A DNA stretch of 5,623 bases, taken from assembly GCA_905479025.1 (NCBI GenBank), contig CAJQKX010000435.1, positions 1-5,623 on the forward strand, read 5' to 3'. This document shows, one piece after another, positions 1 through 5,623 of this stretch. The translations under genes were made by a program, and so were the position numbers. The notes under the pieces were generated by a model. It was not told the DNA's origin. It saw only the letters and a program-made list of their open reading frames with translations, and did not search any database. This stretch comes from an uncultured Paraglaciecola sp. (GTDB lineage: Bacteria; Pseudomonadota; Gammaproteobacteria; Enterobacterales; Alteromonadaceae). Each line of letters opens with the position of its first letter. Position 1 is the stretch's first letter.

Positions 1-3000
1 GCAATGCCTTACTACTGATAAAGCCATCAACTTGGGTGCGCTCCTCATTAGCCAGTAGGTTTAGGCTGTCATGGGTCACTGGGTCTTCGAGGTTATCCAA
101 TAGATTTTGTGTCCAGTCCTGAACGAGATAATCCAACTTGCTTTCTAACTGCTCTAATTTTTGAGCGGCAGGGATAGACAGGTCTTCATGGTTGGGCTGA
201 AAGTCTGAATTACTGGGTATAGGGTCAGCTTGTAAATCCTTTTCTGAGAGCGCGCTGGCCGCTTTGAGGCTCGCTAGCGTATTGCGAAATTCATTCAACT
301 GATTGCTAGGCAGAATATCAACAGTGCTCAATGCCTGCAGTTGTCCGATGCGGGCATCATTAAGCAAGTCACGCTTGCGCTTATCTTCATTAACGGTCAA
401 ACGGGCTTTGGCAAATAACGCTGAGTAGATACGGATATATTCGTTCTTTAAATCTGCCAGCTGGTTGATTGCCTTAGACTGGAAGCCGGACTTCAGTCGT
501 TTATTAACATCACCCAATGCTTCAAGTAGATCTGCACGCACGGCTTTTAAGCGCCCTTGCCAGCCCTCAACATCGACATGGGCGATAGGTAATACCGCTT
601 CAGCCTTAGACAAGTACATCGCCAAGCCGCTCAACTCTTCAACCACTTGTTGAAGCTGCTCAATTGCTTCTAGCTGATCTAAGCCAGCCTTATGACTACG
701 CACGTCATCAGCACTATGACGAAAGTTTTTAAGCCTTCCGGTTGTGTTATAAGCCTGCAGGCCCTCAAGGAAGTTTTTAGTGTCGGCTAATTGTTGCTTG
801 TATTGATCAGCCTCTGCCTCTGTTAAAACATGACTTGCCCAGAATGGCAATTGCTCTCGCAAACTGTGGGTTGTAGTCACCAACCTTCTTACTCTGTCAG
901 CAATTCGGTCCTGCAATGAAGCAATACTGCCATCTTTGTTTTGGGAGATTTCTATCGCCAACCCAGGCGCTAAACCCAGCAATTCATACAGCGCCTGAAG
1001 CCCTGGCATGTTCCAATCTTTAGGTTGCTCGATATGTTTAAAAGCGGCGATATCGTCTACGGGTGTATTTGCTAGCTCTGACAATTTTGAGGCATCGAAT
1101 TTATTACCCGGTATAGCCAGAACAATATCACCGGAATGGACCAACGATGCCAACAGTACTGCTGTCCACTCATTTTCCAGACGGTAGGTTTCTGGAGCTA
1201 GGTACTCAGCACCATTAACTTCCTCTAACAACTCCGCATGGTTAACCACTTGGCCTTGCGCTTTTTCCTTTAACTTGCTGACAATAAATTGAGCGTAGGG
1301 AGATTCATTAGGCGTAATGCGATCGCCATCTAAGAGTTTTAATGCATCCAACACTGCAGTCGCCTGCTTGGTTGGGTTGCCACCACTAATTACTCGAAGC
1401 GCATCTTTGGCATACTGCTCACGATTACGATGCGTGACCAGCACTGAAAACTGTGGGTACTGCGGCGCAATATCTTCAAAGTGATGTGACAAGCAAATGC
1501 CGGAAATGGTGTTAATCATATCTCGGAAATTGATTCGCTCATTGGCACCCAAACCAGCGCGGGCTCTGAAATCAACCCCCTTAGCCCAATCCATCAAAGG
1601 CTTCTTCTTTCCCTGATAGACAACTTCAAAGGCCTTGGCCATGTTCTCCTGCAGCCATTTATTCATGTCCCGCTGGAAATTGCTGGCCTTAGCTTCATAG
1701 GTTTGCTTGGCATGCCCAGAAGCTGTACCTGACAGATCTATTGCTGCGGCATAATTTTCTAAGGCCGACTTGAACTGGTCATCAAAGTTAGACAAAAAGA
1801 ACTGTAACTCGTCGGTACGCTTTTCATCTTTGATCTTTGGGTAATCAAATGGCTGAATGAAATAAAGGTAAAAATCTCTAGGAGGGTACGCGGTGCTGCG
1901 CTCATTCGGTGTACCAAAGAACAGCCATCCCATACGGCCACTGTTGCGCTCGGACCAGATAACTTCATCACCCCAGAGATTTCTGAACTCAGTACTAGGT
2001 AAGTCAGAACACTCCAGAATATTGTATAGCGCCTTGTGGTAGGCACGATTTTTAGCCTCATCGCTAAGGGTTTCAGCACGCTGTTCGATAATGGCGTCGA
2101 AATCGTCGGTCTTTTTCAGGTCAATATAGAATTGCTGGTTATCCGGATTGCCGGAGATGAACTGGCCACTGACGGTTTTGTGTATTTCACGTAGAACAGT
2201 TTCAACTTGGGACAATAAGTCATCTGCGGGGTCACCACCCAAGTCTTCGATACCTGGTTGATATAAGCACAGAGTATCACGCAGCTCTTTTGCTGTAGCA
2301 CCAACCGGAGCGTGAATATCATTGACGGTCAAACGATGCAGAGACAGAGCATCAATAATGCGCAACGCCATATCTTGGTAAGCCGGACGAGTGAAACTGC
2401 GGCTGATACGCTCATGCAATACGTTACTGACGTTAATGACCTCGCGAATGTCCGGAATAGTCCGATAACCGGCATCAGCACTCAACTCTTTCCAGTAACT
2501 ATCGTAGGCAACTAAAGCTGGATACTCCTTAGGTACGACCTGTGCCATTAACTTGTTCATACTAATCGATAGGCTTTTGAGTATCTGGCGTTTTTCAACG
2601 GCACTGACTTGCTCGAAGGTATCAATATAATCCGGGTGAACGGGAAACAAGTTTGCAAACTCATCCAGACGCTCATTCATGTTCCCGTAGAATTTGGCAA
2701 ATGGAGTCAGGTAGTCGCGGATATTAGCCTGCTGATCTGCAGTCTTTTTCAACAAACGCTCAGAGACAACAAATTTGATATCGTTACGAGCGATGAAGAC
2801 CTGCTCAAAGCGATCCTTCACTCGACGGATACGATCCGAAATAAACTGGAAGCGGTGACTATCAAAGATAGCCTCCTGAAGACCGGCAATATATCGGAAT
2901 CGAAGTTCTTTACAGGATTCTCCGATTTCACGCATGAAGCCAAGATCCTGTACCACTTGTTGGTCTTTACGGGAGTCTAAATAATCCAGCAACTCATCAA

Positions 3001-3532
3001 CGACAAATAACAAACCATGGTCCGGGTGAACGGCCTGAAAAGCAGCCATCATATCCTCAAAGCAATTCTTGTGATTGGTGACTTGGTCCGCAGCAGGAAA
3101 GACATAGCTCACACCCATGGCTTCTAACTCATCAGTAAGCAGACTAGTGACGATATCTCGCAATGACATTTCAGATGCTGCACTGACTTCAGTACGAATA
3201 ACCTTAAACTTACCTGCAATGCTTTTTGCGGCTTCAGCGACTTGAGGATTGTTAAGCTCAGCAGCCAGGCCTTCATGTTCGGCAATACTGGAAACTACAG
3301 ACATCAGGTGTGATTTACCTGTACCGTAGTTACCGACAATTAGTACACCTTTGTTATCCGCAGGTGTTTCAAACTGCAGTTGAGGAAAGACAATATCAGT
3401 TAGGCGTTCCGCCATTTCATCAGAAACCACATATGTCTTTACCATGTTCGCTGCAGTCTGCTCATCGTTAGCATCACGTAGCTGCAATACAGACTCTAAT
3501 GGTTCAAACTGAATTAAATCACCGTATTTCAT
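1..3532 (-). CDS. brxC: BREX P-loop ATPase BrxC/PglY family (DUF6079-like), C-terminus cut by window edge
   Basis: Large ATPase of the BREX (bacteriophage exclusion) system, expected to act in the cytoplasm with the PglX methylase and PglZ; the exact role of this subunit in blocking phage replication is not settled. I read all 1177 codons in the window and found no stop or frameshift. The N-terminus ([18 protein letters not shown]) and the segment after Walker B look like the DUF6079/BrxC type. Walker A is GNYGTGKSH at residues 67-75 (Lys73) and Walker B is [12 protein letters not shown] with Asp179-Glu180. A family-like block [11 protein letters not shown] begins at about 213, followed by VKDRFEQV and [13 protein letters not shown] at about 238-260. 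The middle is a mixed helical region, and 930-990 is glutamine/leucine rich and probably coiled coil. Family members are around 1200 residues or a little more, so only a short tail is probably missing. The start at 3532 is set by GAGGG six bases upstream. It overlaps the end of brxF by 14 bases. Confidence 0.88.
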   Translation of the reverse strand, partial: MKYGDLIQFEPLESVLQLRDANDEQTAANMVKTYVVSDEMAERLTDIVFPQLQFETPADNKGVLIVGNYGTGKSHLMSVVSSIAEHEGLAAELNNPQVAEAAKSIAGKFKVIRTEVSAASEMSLRDIVTSLLTDELEAMGVSYVFPAADQVTNHKNCFEDMMAAFQAVHPDHGLLFVVDELLDYLDSRKDQQVVQDLGFMREIGESCKELRFRYIAGLQEAIFDSHRFQFISDRIRRVKDRFEQVFIARNDIKFVVSERLLKKTADQQANIRDYLTPFAKFYGNMNERLDEFANLFPVHPDYIDTFEQVSAVEKRQILKSLSISMNKLMAQVVPKEYPALVAYDSYWKELSADAGYRTIPDIREVINVSNVLHERISRSFTRPAYQDMALRIIDALSLHRLTVNDIHAPVGATAKELRDTLCLYQPGIEDLGGDPADDLLSQVETVLREIHKTVSGQFISGNPDNQQFYIDLKKTDDFDAIIEQRAETLSDEAKNRAYHKALYNILECSDLPSTEFRNLWGDEVIWSERNSGRMGWLFFGTPNERSTAYPPRDFYLYFIQPFDYPKIKDEKRTDELQFFLSNFDDQFKSALENYAAAIDLSGTASGHAKQTYEAKASNFQRDMNKWLQENMAKAFEVVYQGKKKPLMDWAKGVDFRARAGLGANERINFRDMINTISGICLSHHFEDIAPQYPQFSVLVTHRNREQYAKDALRVISGGNPTKQATAVLDALKLLDGDRITPNESPYAQFIVSKLKEKAQGQVVNHAELLEEVNGAEYLAPETYRLENEWTAVLLASLVHSGDIVLAIPGNKFDASKLSELANTPVDDIAAFKHIEQPKDWNMPGLQALYELLGLAPGLAIEISQNKDGSIASLQDRIADRVRRLVTTTHSLREQLPFWASHVLTEAEADQYKQQLADTKNFLEGLQAYNTTGRLKNFRHSADDVRSHKAGLDQLEAIEQLQQVVEELSGLAMYLSKAEAVLPIAHVDVEGWQGRLKAVRADLLEALGDVNKRLKSGFQSKAINQLADLKNEYIRIYSALFAKARLTVNEDKRKRDLLNDARIGQLQALSTVDILPSNQLNEFRNTLASLKAASALSEKDLQADPIPSNSDFQPNHEDLSIPAAQKLEQLESKLDYLVQDWTQNLLDNLEDPVTHDSLNLLANEERTQVDGFISSKAL

Positions 3533-4001
3533 TTACATCCCTCAAATGCAGCTGTGCATCAGCTGTTAAAAAAATCACATCGCTTAAATCCGATGCTTTA
3601 TAAGTTCGATGTTCCGGGTGGCTAGGCGTGGCATAGCTCAAGCCGGAACTCGTTTTATCACCAGGCCATGAGACCAGGAGTGTTTTATTCTTAGAACAAC
3701 TCGCCAGCAGTCGAATAGGATCAACAGACAGGCTACGATCAAAAAAAATCTGCAAGCCAGTAATTAACACCACATCACTTGCAGTAGCATTAATTAACCT
3801 TGCTACTAATTGAGCAACGGCTTTCGCCCTATCCTGCCTTGGTATTACTATCAACTGCGCTGATAACAGGCTGTTAATACTTAACTGCTCGCACTCCGCC
3901 AAATCACGGTGTTCCGCTTGTTGTTCCGACAGAAATACCAGCCGAGATCTATTTATGGCAGCTCGCGCTATAGCGTCATTCAGTTGTTCCAACTGCAGCA
4001 T
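3519..4001 (-). CDS. brxF: BREX-3 protein BrxF, with degenerate P-loop
   Basis: A 160-residue protein that I identify as BrxF, a small P-loop-type protein found only in type 3 BREX operons, where it directly precedes brxC; its biochemical role is not known. Support comes from the C-terminal half: the Walker-B-like stretch [15 protein letters not shown] (77-91), DPIRLL (94-99), [12 protein letters not shown] (103-114) and [12 protein letters not shown] (123-134). These match the pattern I recall for the family (WPG, then YAxPxHPExRxY). The first half aligns only as RLVFL (20-24) and INSLLSAQL (42-50). Between them, where relatives carry GxxGxGKT, this protein has [13 protein letters not shown] with no glycine or lysine, so ATP binding by a normal P-loop looks lost. 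The ATG at 4001 is preferred over the TTG at 4004: it shares one base with the HTH stop (TGATG) and has GGTGAT five bases upstream. The reading frame is intact. Confidence 0.8.
   Translation of the reverse strand: MLQLEQLNDAIARAAINRSRLVFLSEQQAEHRDLAECEQLSINSLLSAQLIVIPRQDRAKAVAQLVARLINATASDVVLITGLQIFFDRSLSVDPIRLLASCSKNKTLLVSWPGDKTSSGLSYATPSHPEHRTYKASDLSDVIFLTADAQLHLRDVNEIR
3539..3543 (-). promoter_or_regulatory. Ribosome binding site of brxC inside brxF
   Basis: GAGGG lies in the last codons of brxF, six bases before the ATG at 3532. This fixes the start of the large ATPase and places its initiation within the upstream gene, so translation of the two is probably coupled. The six-base spacer is ATGTAA, an ATG followed at once by a stop, which is unlikely to be used as a start. 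Confidence 0.7.
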
Positions 4002-4207
4002 CAATTATCACCGTCGCTGTCGTTGGACTGCTCTTTGATCCACTTCTCGATATCGGCTTCCTTAAACCTCCAAGAGGCCCCTACTTTGAAAGCAGGGAGC
4101 TTAGCCGAAGCAGCCATTCGATAGACTGTGCGCTCATTTACCTTAAGGTAATCGGCCACATCTTTTACGGTTAATATTTGATCACCCATAGGAGCAATGC
4201 CACTCAT
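4001..4207 (-). CDS. Small MerR/excisionase-type helix-turn-helix DNA-binding protein at head of BREX operon
   Basis: A 68-residue protein that is almost entirely one winged HTH of the excisionase/MerR-like (HTH_17) type: ILTVKDVADYLKVNERTVYR is the helix-turn-helix, LPAFKVGASWRF the wing, and KEADIEKWIKEQ the last helix. An acidic tail follows (SNDSDGDN). Proteins of this kind bind DNA as transcription regulators or as recombination directionality factors. Being first gene of the operon and overlapping brxF by one base (TGATG) suggests a regulator of the defence operon rather than an excisionase, but that is inference. The start is uncertain. I chose the ATG at 4207 because the predicted promoter lies just upstream; the ATG at 4189 gives 62 residues and also fits the domain. 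A longer reading from 4273 or 4270 has an AAGAGG before it but would add a hydrophobic stretch. Confidence 0.78.
   Translation of the reverse strand: MSGIAPMGDQILTVKDVADYLKVNERTVYRMAASAKLPAFKVGASWRFKEADIEKWIKEQSNDSDGDN
4007..4012 (-). promoter_or_regulatory. Ribosome binding site of brxF
   Basis: GGTGAT, a six-base match to the 3' part of the Shine-Dalgarno consensus (AAGGAGGTGATC), ends five bases before the ATG at 4001. It lies inside the last codons of the HTH gene and supports the ATG start and coupled translation through the TGATG junction. Confidence 0.55.
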
Positions 4208-4212
4208 TATCA

Positions 4213-4228
4213 ACAACTGAAAAGTTGT
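4213..4228. repeat. 6-bp inverted repeat at the expected transcription start
   Basis: ACAACT (4213-4218) and AGTTGT (4223-4228) are perfect reverse complements separated by GAAA. The site covers the predicted start of the operon transcript and the leader just before the ATG at 4207. It could be an operator or a short leader hairpin; the arms are too AT-rich and lack a T-run for a terminator. Confidence 0.4.
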
Positions 4229-4232
4229 CAGA

Positions 4233-4261
4233 ATAGTACAAGAGAGTACAAGATTTAACAA
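4233..4261 (-). promoter_or_regulatory. Candidate sigma70 promoter of the HTH-brxF-brxC operon
   Basis: On the minus strand TTGTTA (4261-4256, four of six matches to the -35 consensus) is followed by a 17-base spacer and TACTAT (4238-4233, four of six to the -10). Transcription would start near 4226, about 20 bases before the ATG at 4207. The spacing is ideal but each box is only moderate, and nothing beyond the sequence match supports it. Confidence 0.45.
4235..4254. repeat. 10-bp tandem direct repeat inside the promoter spacer (candidate operator)
   Basis: Plus strand AGTACAAGAG (4235-4244) is followed directly by AGTACAAGAT (4245-4254), nine of ten bases identical. The period is one DNA helical turn, so both copies face the same side. 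They fill the space between the candidate -35 and -10 boxes, where a bound protein would block RNA polymerase. The adjacent HTH protein is the obvious candidate ligand; this is inference. Confidence 0.55.
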
Positions 4262-4411
4262 CACAGACACCATCAACCTCTTAGTAACTCAATGCCTAGA
4301 CGGCTTTAACAGACAAGCAATGTAAGAGCTTAGGAAACCCATCCAATTTCAGACATATATCACCGTCATGTACACGCCCTCGCGCGTAACTAAATCGACG
4401 GAGATATAACC
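4262..4411. promoter_or_regulatory. Divergent intergenic region between BREX operon and the glycine-zipper gene
   Basis: This stretch must carry the promoter of the plus-strand gene at 4412. I see AT-rich CATATAT at 4354-4360 as a possible -10, but the best -35-like match (TTAGGA, 4330-4335) is not at good spacing. AAGAGG lies at 4282-4277 on the minus strand, and a small imperfect dyad (TAAG/CTTA) at 4323-4332. No RNA gene or further open frame is supported here. Confidence 0.3.
4398..4403 (+). promoter_or_regulatory. Ribosome binding site of the glycine-zipper gene
   Basis: ACGGAG ends eight bases before the ATG at 4412. It is a normal Shine-Dalgarno and supports both the reality and the start of the downstream gene. 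Confidence 0.6.
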
Positions 4412-4744
4412 ATGACAATTTCATGCCCCAAATGTAATTCAACCCATATCAAGCTCAGAAACATAGCCCGACGAACTGGCGGGACTATCGGCACTGTAGC
4501 CGGTGCAACCAGTGGTGTTTTGGCCATAACAAAGGGTGCACGAATCGGCTCTCAAGTTGGTTTCAACTTGGGCCCTATCGGCTCCCCCATTGGTGCAGTC
4601 TGCGGAGCAGTTATTACCGGCCTTATCTGTGGAGCAACCGGTGGCTCTATTGGTCTGACCCTTGGGAAATTCGTCGATGACTCATCACACTCCCTTACTG
4701 AAAACATCTACGACCACGAAGATGATGAGCTAGATCAACTCTAG
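4412..4744 (+). CDS. Small glycine-zipper, probably membrane-inserting protein with an N-terminal CPKC motif; function unknown
   Basis: I do not recognise this 110-residue protein. Three parts can be seen. Residues 1-20 carry CPKC (5-8), one half of a zinc ribbon, in a basic segment (KLRNIARR). Residues 23-86 are glycine and small-residue rich with repeated GxxxG spacing: G23, G27, G31 and G35, then G57, G61 and G65, G70, G74 and G78, and G77, G81 and G85. Such glycine zippers pack helices tightly in membranes or oligomeric pores. Residues 89-110 are strongly acidic (DHEDDELDQL). Cys64 and Cys73 lie within the second zipper, so a complete four-cysteine zinc site is not obvious. A good Shine-Dalgarno and a clean start support a real gene. 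It is transcribed divergently from the BREX operon, so it is not part of that transcript. A membrane effector, a holin-like protein or an unrelated island gene are all possible. Confidence 0.72.
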   Translation: MTISCPKCNSTHIKLRNIARRTGGTIGTVAGATSGVLAITKGARIGSQVGFNLGPIGSPIGAVCGAVITGLICGATGGSIGLTLGKFVDDSSHSLTENIYDHEDDELDQL

Positions 4745-4772
4745 AACCAGCCTCCTACTCCAATCAACAAAC

Positions 4773-5118
4773 AACCTGTCAGAAGCGCAAATACTCAAAC
4801 GTGCTGAAAGCATCTTATTCAAGCGCTTTGAACGCAGTTGCTACCCAACCACACCGGAAGCAACAAGGCGTTATTTAACTACCCACTTTCCAGATAAAAA
4901 TCGTTAAATTTTTTGCACTGATTCTCTTTTTTAATTGAACCAATTTTTCCCGCAACTCATACTCAGGCATGAATACTCACCAACATCCGCCTGTACCTCA
5001 TCATCTAGCTTCAATCATGGCTGCTGTGGCTCACGCCGATAGTGGTTTCGGCATAGCTCTGGTACTCTGCACCGCTTTAAAAGTTTATGCTGCTTGTTAT
5101 GGGTCACATCAAACAATG
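4773..5118 (+). pseudogene. radC: Decayed radC (JAB/JAMM-domain) relic
   Basis: Pieces of a RadC-family protein can be read in order but in different frames. First, 4773-4904 gives NLSEAQILKRAESILFKRFE, then TTPEATRRYL, which resembles the N-terminal helix and the TSPxxxxxYL motif. The frame then hits TAA at 4905, exactly where the family has a glutamate before a hydrophobic stretch (REIF); the codons after it read IFCT. Second, from 4937 another frame gives EPIFPATHTQA, like the family ExLFxGTxxxA. Third, 5020-5046 in a third frame gives AAVAHADSG, like AAVIxAHNHPSG, the metal-binding JAMM segment with a histidine lost. Near 5083-5106 a stretch resembles VLDHLVxG. I see no start codon or Shine-Dalgarno for it. 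RadC proteins of this size are frequent on integrative elements. Identification is by remembered family pattern, so moderate. Confidence 0.5.
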
Positions 5119-5130
5119 CAACAAAGCTGA

Positions 5131-5294
5131 TAGACGCATTCTCGGGTATAGGTTTTAAGAAAATCGCACTCATAAACACATACCATTCAAAAATTCAGAC
5201 TAAAACCCACATTTATTTATGGACTTGTATTAAAACTTGCAAGACCCAGCAATTAACTACAAGCCAATATAAAACAAACACTTAACTAAACGAA
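5131..5294. other. AT-rich spacer before mutS, no gene seen
   Basis: About one third G+C over 5161-5280, far below mutS. It holds no convincing coding frame. TATAAA at 5268-5273 is a good -10 match about 20 bases before the mutS ATG, but I find no -35 box at proper spacing. No clear hairpin terminator separates it from the upstream relic. If the defence genes arrived by insertion, the native mutS promoter may have been kept here or replaced. Confidence 0.4.
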
Positions 5295-5623
5295 ATGACA
5301 AAAAACAAAGTAGAAACAAGGGCACCAGAAACCACTCACACCCCCATGATGCGCCAGTACTTAAAAATCAAGGCGCAGCATCAGCAAGAGCTGGTGTTCT
5401 ACCGCATGGGCGATTTTTATGAGCTGTTCTACGACGATGCGAAACGCGCAGCGGAGTTACTCGACATCACGCTGACTTCGCGCGGCAAATCAGCCGGCGA
5501 GCCTATTCCTATGGCCGGTATCCCCTTTCATGCCGCCGAAGGCTATCTCGCCAAGTGCGTCAAGGCGGGCTTATCGGTCGCTATTTGCGAGCAAACGGGT
5601 GACCCCGCCACCAGTAAAGGACC
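5295..5623 (+). CDS. mutS: DNA mismatch repair protein MutS, N-terminal 109 residues, cut by window edge
   Basis: MutS recognises base mismatches and small loops after replication and recruits MutL. This is the N-terminal mismatch-binding domain I. The key Phe-Tyr-Glu motif is in MGDFYELF: Phe41 and Glu43, equal to Phe36 and Glu38 of E. coli Mut[10 protein letters not shown] (15-23), [13 protein letters not shown] and [16 protein letters not shown] are all family hallmarks. The ATPase and clamp domains lie beyond the right edge. The ATG at 5295 is the first after an in-frame stop at 5283-5285 and gives five residues more than E. coli before HTP; the ATG at 5346 would start within the conserved block and is unlikely. 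No Shine-Dalgarno is visible before 5295 (CTTAACTAAACGAA), which is unusual for this gene. Its G+C content is far higher than the rest of the window, as expected for a resident core gene. Confidence 0.96.
   Translation, partial: MTKNKVETRAPETTHTPMMRQYLKIKAQHQQELVFYRMGDFYELFYDDAKRAAELLDITLTSRGKSAGEPIPMAGIPFHAAEGYLAKCVKAGLSVAICEQTGDPATSKG

Noticed and set aside
1759..3000. Several open frames on both strands inside the large ATPase gene (1759-2079, 2116-2322, 2312-2515, 2609-2980, also 465-653)
   Set aside because: They lie antisense or out of frame within a continuous 1177-codon coding region with clear family motifs, and none has recognisable protein features.
3909..4124. Plus-strand open frame of 71 codons
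   Set aside because: It is antisense to brxF and the HTH gene and shows no start signal or domain.
4933..4948. Short hairpin AATTG-AAC-CAATT followed by Ts, as a terminator for the glycine-zipper gene
   Set aside because: The five-base stem has only one G-C pair and lies nearly 200 bases after the stop; too weak to call.
5035..5052. Inverted repeat GCCGA/TCGGC as terminator
   Set aside because: Loop of eight bases, no T-run after it, and it overlaps the RadC-like segment.
4969..5130. Plus-strand 53-codon frame starting MNTHQHPPVP
   Set aside because: It has no Shine-Dalgarno and is better explained as one surviving frame of the radC relic (AAVAHADSG segment).
5094..5285. Plus-strand 63-codon frame ending just before mutS
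   Set aside because: It has no ribosome binding site, low-complexity composition (Thr/Lys/Gln rich) and very low G+C; it looks like chance reading of the spacer.
1..5623. CRISPR array, tRNA or rRNA genes, insertion sequence
   Set aside because: No regularly spaced repeats, no cloverleaf-like sequence and no transposase or terminal inverted repeats were found.

Overview
The window looks like the edge of a mobile defence island set against a core housekeeping gene in a gammaproteobacterium. The lineage call rests on the N-terminus of MutS at the right edge, which is close to the E. coli and marine/soil gammaproteobacterial form ([49 protein letters not shown]). Base composition changes sharply. 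The mutS part I counted (5401-5623) is about 59% G+C. Three sample lines of the left-hand operon are 40-50%, and the spacer just before mutS (5161-5280) is about 33%.

Right to left on the minus strand, 4207-1 is the start of what I read as a BREX type 3 phage-defence operon. It has a small MerR/excisionase-type helix-turn-helix protein (4207-4001), then BrxF (4001-3519), then a very large P-loop ATPase of the BrxC/PglY (DUF6079-like) family (3532 to beyond base 1). The genes overlap by 1 and 14 bases, so they are probably one translationally coupled transcript. I checked every codon of the large gene: it is open for all 1177 codons in the window. The methylase (pglX), helicase (brxH), phosphatase-like pglZ and brxA expected for a type 3 locus would lie to the left, outside the window. 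In front of the HTH gene is a plausible sigma70 promoter. Its spacer holds a 10-bp tandem repeat, and a 6-bp inverted repeat lies at the expected transcription start.

Divergent from this operon is a 110-residue protein (4412-4744) with one CPKC zinc-knuckle half and two long glycine-zipper stretches, of unknown function. After it, 4773 to about 5118 reads as a decayed radC (JAB/JAMM-domain) gene, a family common on integrative elements. An AT-rich spacer with no gene follows (about 5131-5294), and then the first 109 codons of mutS on the plus strand.

The most notable points are: BrxF keeps its family C-terminal motifs but has no Walker A motif, and a P-loop-like string lies in another reading frame at that spot; the tandem-repeat operator candidate; the radC relic at the island/core junction; and the glycine-zipper protein divergent from the defence operon.
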